Assembly (NCBI GenBank): GCA_002508545.1
Contig: DAVH01000016.1
Span: forward strand, 25,471 to 34,715
DNA: 9,245 nucleotides
Source of the DNA: Methanomassiliicoccus sp. UBA6
GTDB taxonomy: Archaea; Thermoplasmatota; Thermoplasmata; Methanomassiliicoccales; Methanomassiliicoccaceae
Direction of reading: 5' to 3'
A model generated the notes under the pieces. That model was not told where the DNA came from. It ran no database searches and saw only the letters and a list, made by a program, of their open reading frames with translations. Shown here one piece after another: positions 6,201 through 9,245 of the stretch. Position 1 is the stretch's first letter. Each line of letters starts with the position of its first letter. Position numbers and translations under genes: made by a program.

Positions 6201-9152
6201 ATGCACTCGAGGAGCCACCCCAAGGAGATCGTGGACTGCTGCCTGCGGTCGATACAGTGCGGCAAGAACTGCGGGGACCTGTACAACGCGGGGCTCTCCT
6301 ACGGGCCGCTGATGTGGAACCTCCAGGTGCAGGGGGCGGACCTGACGGCCATCGAGGACTACGCCGAGGAGTGCCTCCAGTTCTCCAACCGGTACCACCT
6401 GTCCTTCTCCGCCGGCCTCGCCGAGGCGATGAGGGCGGGGTGGATCGAGCCGATGATGAGCGGACGCTCCCCGGTATCCATGGAGGAGAAGGTGAGGAAG
6501 TGGGAGCAGGACAACCACATCGCCTCCGCGGGCAGCTACTTCGTCCACCTGGCCCTGGCGCATTACTACCTGGGGGAGCATGAGAAGGCAGAGGAGGCCC
6601 TGGTGAAAGTGGAGCGGTACCTCTCCGGGCTCACCGACAACGTTCTGAAGAGGCAGTGGTACGTCTTCCGCGCCCTGAACGCCATCAAGCTGTACGAGAG
6701 GGGTAAGTTCAACAGCGAGAAGGAGCTGCTGGCGGAGGTCGGCCCGATCGTCCGGAAGGTCGAGACCTGGGCCGCCCTAGGCCCGCTGCTCAAGCCGTAC
6801 CTCGCCCTCCTGCACGCCGAGCTGGAGCGGGTCACCGGGGAGTTCAGGGAGGCCAGGGCCCTTTACCTCGACGCGGCGGACATCGCCGAGAGGCAGAACT
6901 ACACCTTCCTCCAGGGATACATCGACGAGTGCCTCGGCGAGCTCCTCCAGCAGGCCGGCCACGGCTTCGCGGGGATGTTCTTCTCCGAGGCGGCCCGCCT
7001 GTACCGGCAATGCCACGCCACGAGGATGGAGAGCAGGCTCCTGGAAAGGCATCCGGTATGCGTCGAGGAAGAGAAGCCCTCGCATCGGCAGGTCGAGGGG
7101 GATCTCTCGCCCCAGAAGCTACCTGACCTGGACGTCGAATACCTCATGAAGGCATCCCTCGCCATCTCCGCCGAGATCGAGCAGGAGACCCTGCTGAGGA
7201 AGATCATGAACGTGGTCATGGAGAGCTCCGGGGCACAGCACGGATACCTGCTGACCGAGAAGGGCGGGACCCTGTACGTCCGCGCCGAGAGCCATGGGAC
7301 GGAGAGCGATGGAACGATAATATCCGACAAGAGGCTCGAGGATGCCGAGGGCATCAGCCGGACCATCGTCCGGTACGTGTACCGCACCGGGGAGCGACTC
7401 AACCTGGGCAATGCCTCTCAGGAAGGGCCGTTCAAGGAGAATCCCGAGGTCCAGGCGCTGCGGCTGCGGTCAGTGCTGTGCCTGCCGGTGATCAAGCAGT
7501 CGAAGACCGTGGCGGTGCTGTACCTGGAGAACCGGCTGGCGGATAACGTGTTCACGTCGGTGAGGACGGACATGACCGGGATGCTGGCATCGCACGCGGC
7601 GGTGTCGCTGGAGAACGCCGCCCTCTTCGAGGAGCGGAGGAGGACGGAGGCGGCCCTGAGGGAGGCCAGCGAGGCCCTCAGGAAGAGCGAGGAGCGGTGG
7701 TCCACCATCCTGGGGAGCATCGGCGACGCGGTCATCGCCTCGGACACCGACGGCAGGATAACCTTCATGAACGCCGTGGCCGAAGAGCTGACCGGCTGGA
7801 CCTTCGAGGAGGCCTCGCGGAGGCCGATCAAGGAGGTCTTCAACATCATCAACGAGGAGAGCCGCCAGGAGGTCGAGAGCCCGGTGGAAAGGGTGATTGA
7901 GAAGGGCACCATCATCGGTCTGGCCAACCATACTCTTCTCGTTAGGAAGGACGGCGGGGAAGTGCCGATCGACGACAGCGGCGCGCCCATCAGGGACAAG
8001 GACGGCCGCATCGTCGGCGTGGTGCTGGTGTTCCGCGACGTCACCGAGCGCAAGAAGGCCGAGGAGGTGCTGCTCCACGCCAAGCGCGAGTGGGAGCAGA
8101 CCTTCGATCACATCCCCGACCTCATCGCGATACTGGGCCCCGAGCACAACATAGTGCGGGCGAACAAGGCGATGCTCCAGCGGCTGGGGGTTCATGGCCC
8201 CGAGCAGTGCGCGGGGCTCAAATGCTACAAGTGCGTTCACGGCACCGATCGCCCTCCGACCTTCTGCCCCCATTCCCGCACCCTGATGGACGGCAGGGAG
8301 CACGTGGTCGAGGTCCACGAGGACGCGCTGGGGGGAGACTTCCTGGTGAGCACCACCCCCATATTCGACAGCCGGGGGAAGATGACCGGGACCGTGCACG
8401 TGGCCAGGGATATCACCGAGCGCAAGCGGATGGAGAGGGAGATCCTCAACAAGGCGGAGGACCTCACCCGCTCCAACGAGGAGCTGGAGCAGTTCGCTTA
8501 TGTCGCGTCGCACGACCTGCAGGAGCCGCTGCGGACGGTGACCAGCTACCTCTCCCTGTTCGAGAAGAGATACGGCGATCAGCTGAGCGATGAGGGAAGG
8601 GAGTACATCCAATATGCGGTCGAGGGAGGGCTCAGGGCAAGAGCGCTCATCCGCGACCTCCTGGACTATTCCAGGGTCGGCTCGCGGGGGAAATCGATGC
8701 AGCCCACGGACATGGAGGGGGTCATGAGCACCGTGTGCGATAGCCTGAAAGCGCAGATAGAGGACGAGGGCGGCGCCGTCACCCACGACGATCTGCCCAC
8801 CATAATGGCGGACGATAATCAAATGGTCGCCCTGCTGCAGAACCTGGTCAGCAACGGCATCAAGTTCCACGGCGACAAGAGGCCCGCGGTCCACGTGTCC
8901 TGCCGGCCGAACGGCGGGGACTGGTGCTTCTCCGTCAGCGATAACGGCATAGGGATCGATCCGCGGCACAAGGGGCAGGTCTTCCAGCTGTTCAAGCGGC
9001 TGCACGGGGCCGACCAGTACCCCGGCACCGGGATCGGGCTGGCCATCGCCAAGAAGATCGTCGAGCGGCACGGCGGCCGCATCTGGCTCGAGTCCGAGGC
9101 CGGCAGGGGGACCACCTTTTTCTTTACCATACCGAAGGGTGATCAGCAGTGA
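3252..9152 (+). CDS. Giant hybrid sensor: Ser/Thr kinase-like + AAA ATPase + TPR-like + GAF + 2 PAS + histidine kinase
   Basis: A soluble protein of 1966 residues with the layout called trifunctional Ser/Thr kinase/ATP-binding protein/sensor histidine kinase (HstK-like), at normal family length. Order: kinase-like 1-280 (beta3 K36; HGGIKPRN at 127-134; DFI at 147-149; family signature AYTSPEQTGR at 172-181); AAA ATPase about 297-600 (Walker A GLSGIGKT 328-335, Walker B LTLFIDDLQW 453-462); helical TPR-like region about 730-1260; GAF about 1300-1455 (AVLYLENRLADNVFT); PAS about 1478-1600; PAS about 1611-1723 with Cys cluster; HisKA with phospho-acceptor H1754 in YVASHDLQEPL; HATPase with N1864/N1868, DNGIGID 1897-1903 and GTGIGL 1925-1930. 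No signal peptide or membrane helix is seen, so it senses in the cytosol or takes signals from partners. The kinase-like part lacks the catalytic Asp (G129), while the histidine kinase motifs look complete, except Ala to Gly after N1868. It overlaps the receiver gene by four bases. Confidence 0.96.
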   Translation: MMFTDYELVERIEETPTTSIFKAYSKRDPSRPLILKVFKAGSLSEAAKGQIRQKIEHLRILNDPLLITPTHFGEREGTCYMVHEYFDGVPLDRLMRERSRLPLDNFLVIACALAHALEKVHEAGIIHGGIKPRNILVDRDLNIRLMDFITAVDVRDVSHFIYDRSFIRNTLAYTSPEQTGRINHRVVFSSDLYSLGIVFYEMLAGRVPFLSNDPLELIHQHLAREAPTVRELDPEVPAVVSDIIAKLMLKEPEKRYQSSKGLLDDLVRCRDELSAHGTIRYFPLEKSVCTHRVTFISKMVGRDDEARVILDEYEKVINGEFRSLFISGLSGIGKTRLIQELQKPIVKHRGYFASGKFDVYQRNSPYSSLIQALSGLLRTFLTESDERVALWRSRMLEAVGQNGKVLTDVIPELEILIGVQPPVKELPPVESLNRFHDVFDRFLGCLASEENPLTLFIDDLQWCDVASFDFLANLFSNHQDHPYLFLLGAYRDNEVDSSHPLTKLIKDVRENGRPLKEVSLGPLRPEDCHEMVSYILDSPLEQTRALSSFISALTEGNPLFVSESLSYLHNEDLLYLDDERQWRWDLDRIRRSRMPTTVVALFSSKMHRFPPELRTLLEYCAIMGNTFSPSELSLITERTLVEVFETLKPALGQGLIIESKSQLRFIHDKVQEAALAAIPAERRRRMHRQVGDHLLSSVPASAELEKLDNLFTIVSHLNLGREEDLEPERAYLLSDLNYHAGNRALNSLATEAANEHFNISRELLPDDCWDDAHYARTFRIFQKAAKTELMCGHYGRSERLLEQLLEHAKADLDKAECLAEQTTSLSSIGNFIKAIETANRGLAYFGKAIPEDPEEADRRRRELMAEIETDGRDVCEAILNMPFTTDRKSRIELAFYSELIPDLYMSGLVPQLYLSAAQSTKHCLTGGMDESVIYSFSIMGLQLGEVGEFQQAFRYEDLARSLSAKYPNTFGATRGMNGVVWCNMHSRSHPKEIVDCCLRSIQCGKNCGDLYNAGLSYGPLMWNLQVQGADLTAIEDYAEECLQFSNRYHLSFSAGLAEAMRAGWIEPMMSGRSPVSMEEKVRKWEQDNHIASAGSYFVHLALAHYYLGEHEKAEEALVKVERYLSGLTDNVLKRQWYVFRALNAIKLYERGKFNSEKELLAEVGPIVRKVETWAALGPLLKPYLALLHAELERVTGEFREARALYLDAADIAERQNYTFLQGYIDECLGELLQQAGHGFAGMFFSEAARLYRQCHATRMESRLLERHPVCVEEEKPSHRQVEGDLSPQKLPDLDVEYLMKASLAISAEIEQETLLRKIMNVVMESSGAQHGYLLTEKGGTLYVRAESHGTESDGTIISDKRLEDAEGISRTIVRYVYRTGERLNLGNASQEGPFKENPEVQALRLRSVLCLPVIKQSKTVAVLYLENRLADNVFTSVRTDMTGMLASHAAVSLENAALFEERRRTEAALREASEALRKSEERWSTILGSIGDAVIASDTDGRITFMNAVAEELTGWTFEEASRRPIKEVFNIINEESRQEVESPVERVIEKGTIIGLANHTLLVRKDGGEVPIDDSGAPIRDKDGRIVGVVLVFRDVTERKKAEEVLLHAKREWEQTFDHIPDLIAILGPEHNIVRANKAMLQRLGVHGPEQCAGLKCYKCVHGTDRPPTFCPHSRTLMDGREHVVEVHEDALGGDFLVSTTPIFDSRGKMTGTVHVARDITERKRMEREILNKAEDLTRSNEELEQFAYVASHDLQEPLRTVTSYLSLFEKRYGDQLSDEGREYIQYAVEGGLRARALIRDLLDYSRVGSRGKSMQPTDMEGVMSTVCDSLKAQIEDEGGAVTHDDLPTIMADDNQMVALLQNLVSNGIKFHGDKRPAVHVSCRPNGGDWCFSVSDNGIGIDPRHKGQVFQLFKRLHGADQYPGTGIGLAIAKKIVERHGGRIWLESEAGRGTTFFFTIPKGDQQ
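9138..9143 (+). promoter_or_regulatory. Ribosome binding site inside the kinase gene for the receiver gene
   Basis: GGTGAT, a strong match to the archaeal anti-Shine-Dalgarno complement, lies 5 bases before GTG 9149 and within the last codons of the kinase gene. It decides in favour of the GTG start and a coupled translation unit. Confidence 0.7.
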
Positions 9153-9245
9153 AAGATGACCGCGGACCGCTGAAGGTGCTGATCATCGAGGACAACCGGG
9201 CGGATGCCTTCCTGCTTACGATGATCCTCAGGGACCTGGGCCTGG
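9149..9245 (+). CDS. Response regulator, CheY/Rcp1-like receiver domain (partial, runs off the window)
   Basis: GTG at 9149 overlaps the kinase stop (GTGA, four bases) and is followed by 32 visible codons. The peptide has the first beta strand and acidic pocket of a receiver domain, VLIIEDN with E14 and D15 as the Mg2+-binding pair, then helix 1 (RADAFLLTMILRDLGL). The ADAFLL context is like the small Rcp1-type regulators that partner phytochrome-type histidine kinases, which fits the HisKA type next door. The phospho-acceptor Asp lies beyond the window, so whether it is a single-domain regulator or carries an output domain cannot be seen. It is probably phosphorylated by the upstream kinase at H1754. 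Confidence 0.88.
   Translation, partial: MKDDRGPLKVLIIEDNRADAFLLTMILRDLGL

Overview
The window looks like a chromosomal segment of a GC-rich archaeon, most likely a methanogen-like member of the Thermoplasmatota (Methanomassiliicoccales would fit). The lineage is an inference. It rests on a tRNA gene without an encoded CCA, TATA-like boxes about 30-35 bases upstream of the tRNA and of a TTG-started gene, GGTGA-type ribosome binding sites, a T-rich terminator tract, and a membrane protein and a surface protein of archaeal type. No bacterial -35/-10 promoter or mobile element was seen.

Left part (1-883): the 3' end of a rightward gene of unknown function converges with a leftward VIT/CCC1-like membrane protein, with no base between the two stop codons. 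A divergent intergenic region then leads to tRNA-Val(UAC). Bases 884-1093 hold no gene, only a T-rich terminator for the next leftward gene.

Middle (1094-3251): a leftward gene encodes a single-pass, probably cell-surface protein with three fibronectin-III-like repeats and a C-terminal transglutaminase-like cysteine protease domain. The 460-base divergent region behind it carries an AT-rich core, which is a likely promoter zone, and a cluster of palindromes in what may be the leader of the next gene.

Right part (3252-9245): a 1966-residue soluble signalling protein reads rightward. Its order is protein-kinase-like domain, AAA-type ATPase, helical (TPR-like) region, GAF, PAS, Cys-rich PAS, HisKA, HATPase. 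This is the 'trifunctional Ser/Thr kinase / ATPase / sensor histidine kinase' layout known mainly from bacteria such as cyanobacteria. The kinase-like domain has lost its catalytic aspartate (HGG for HRD) and the DFG glycine, so it may be a pseudokinase, while the histidine kinase half looks intact. The next gene, cut by the window edge, starts by a GTGA overlap and encodes a CheY/Rcp1-like receiver domain, its probable phosphotransfer partner. Together they form a two-component module whose input is probably cytosolic.
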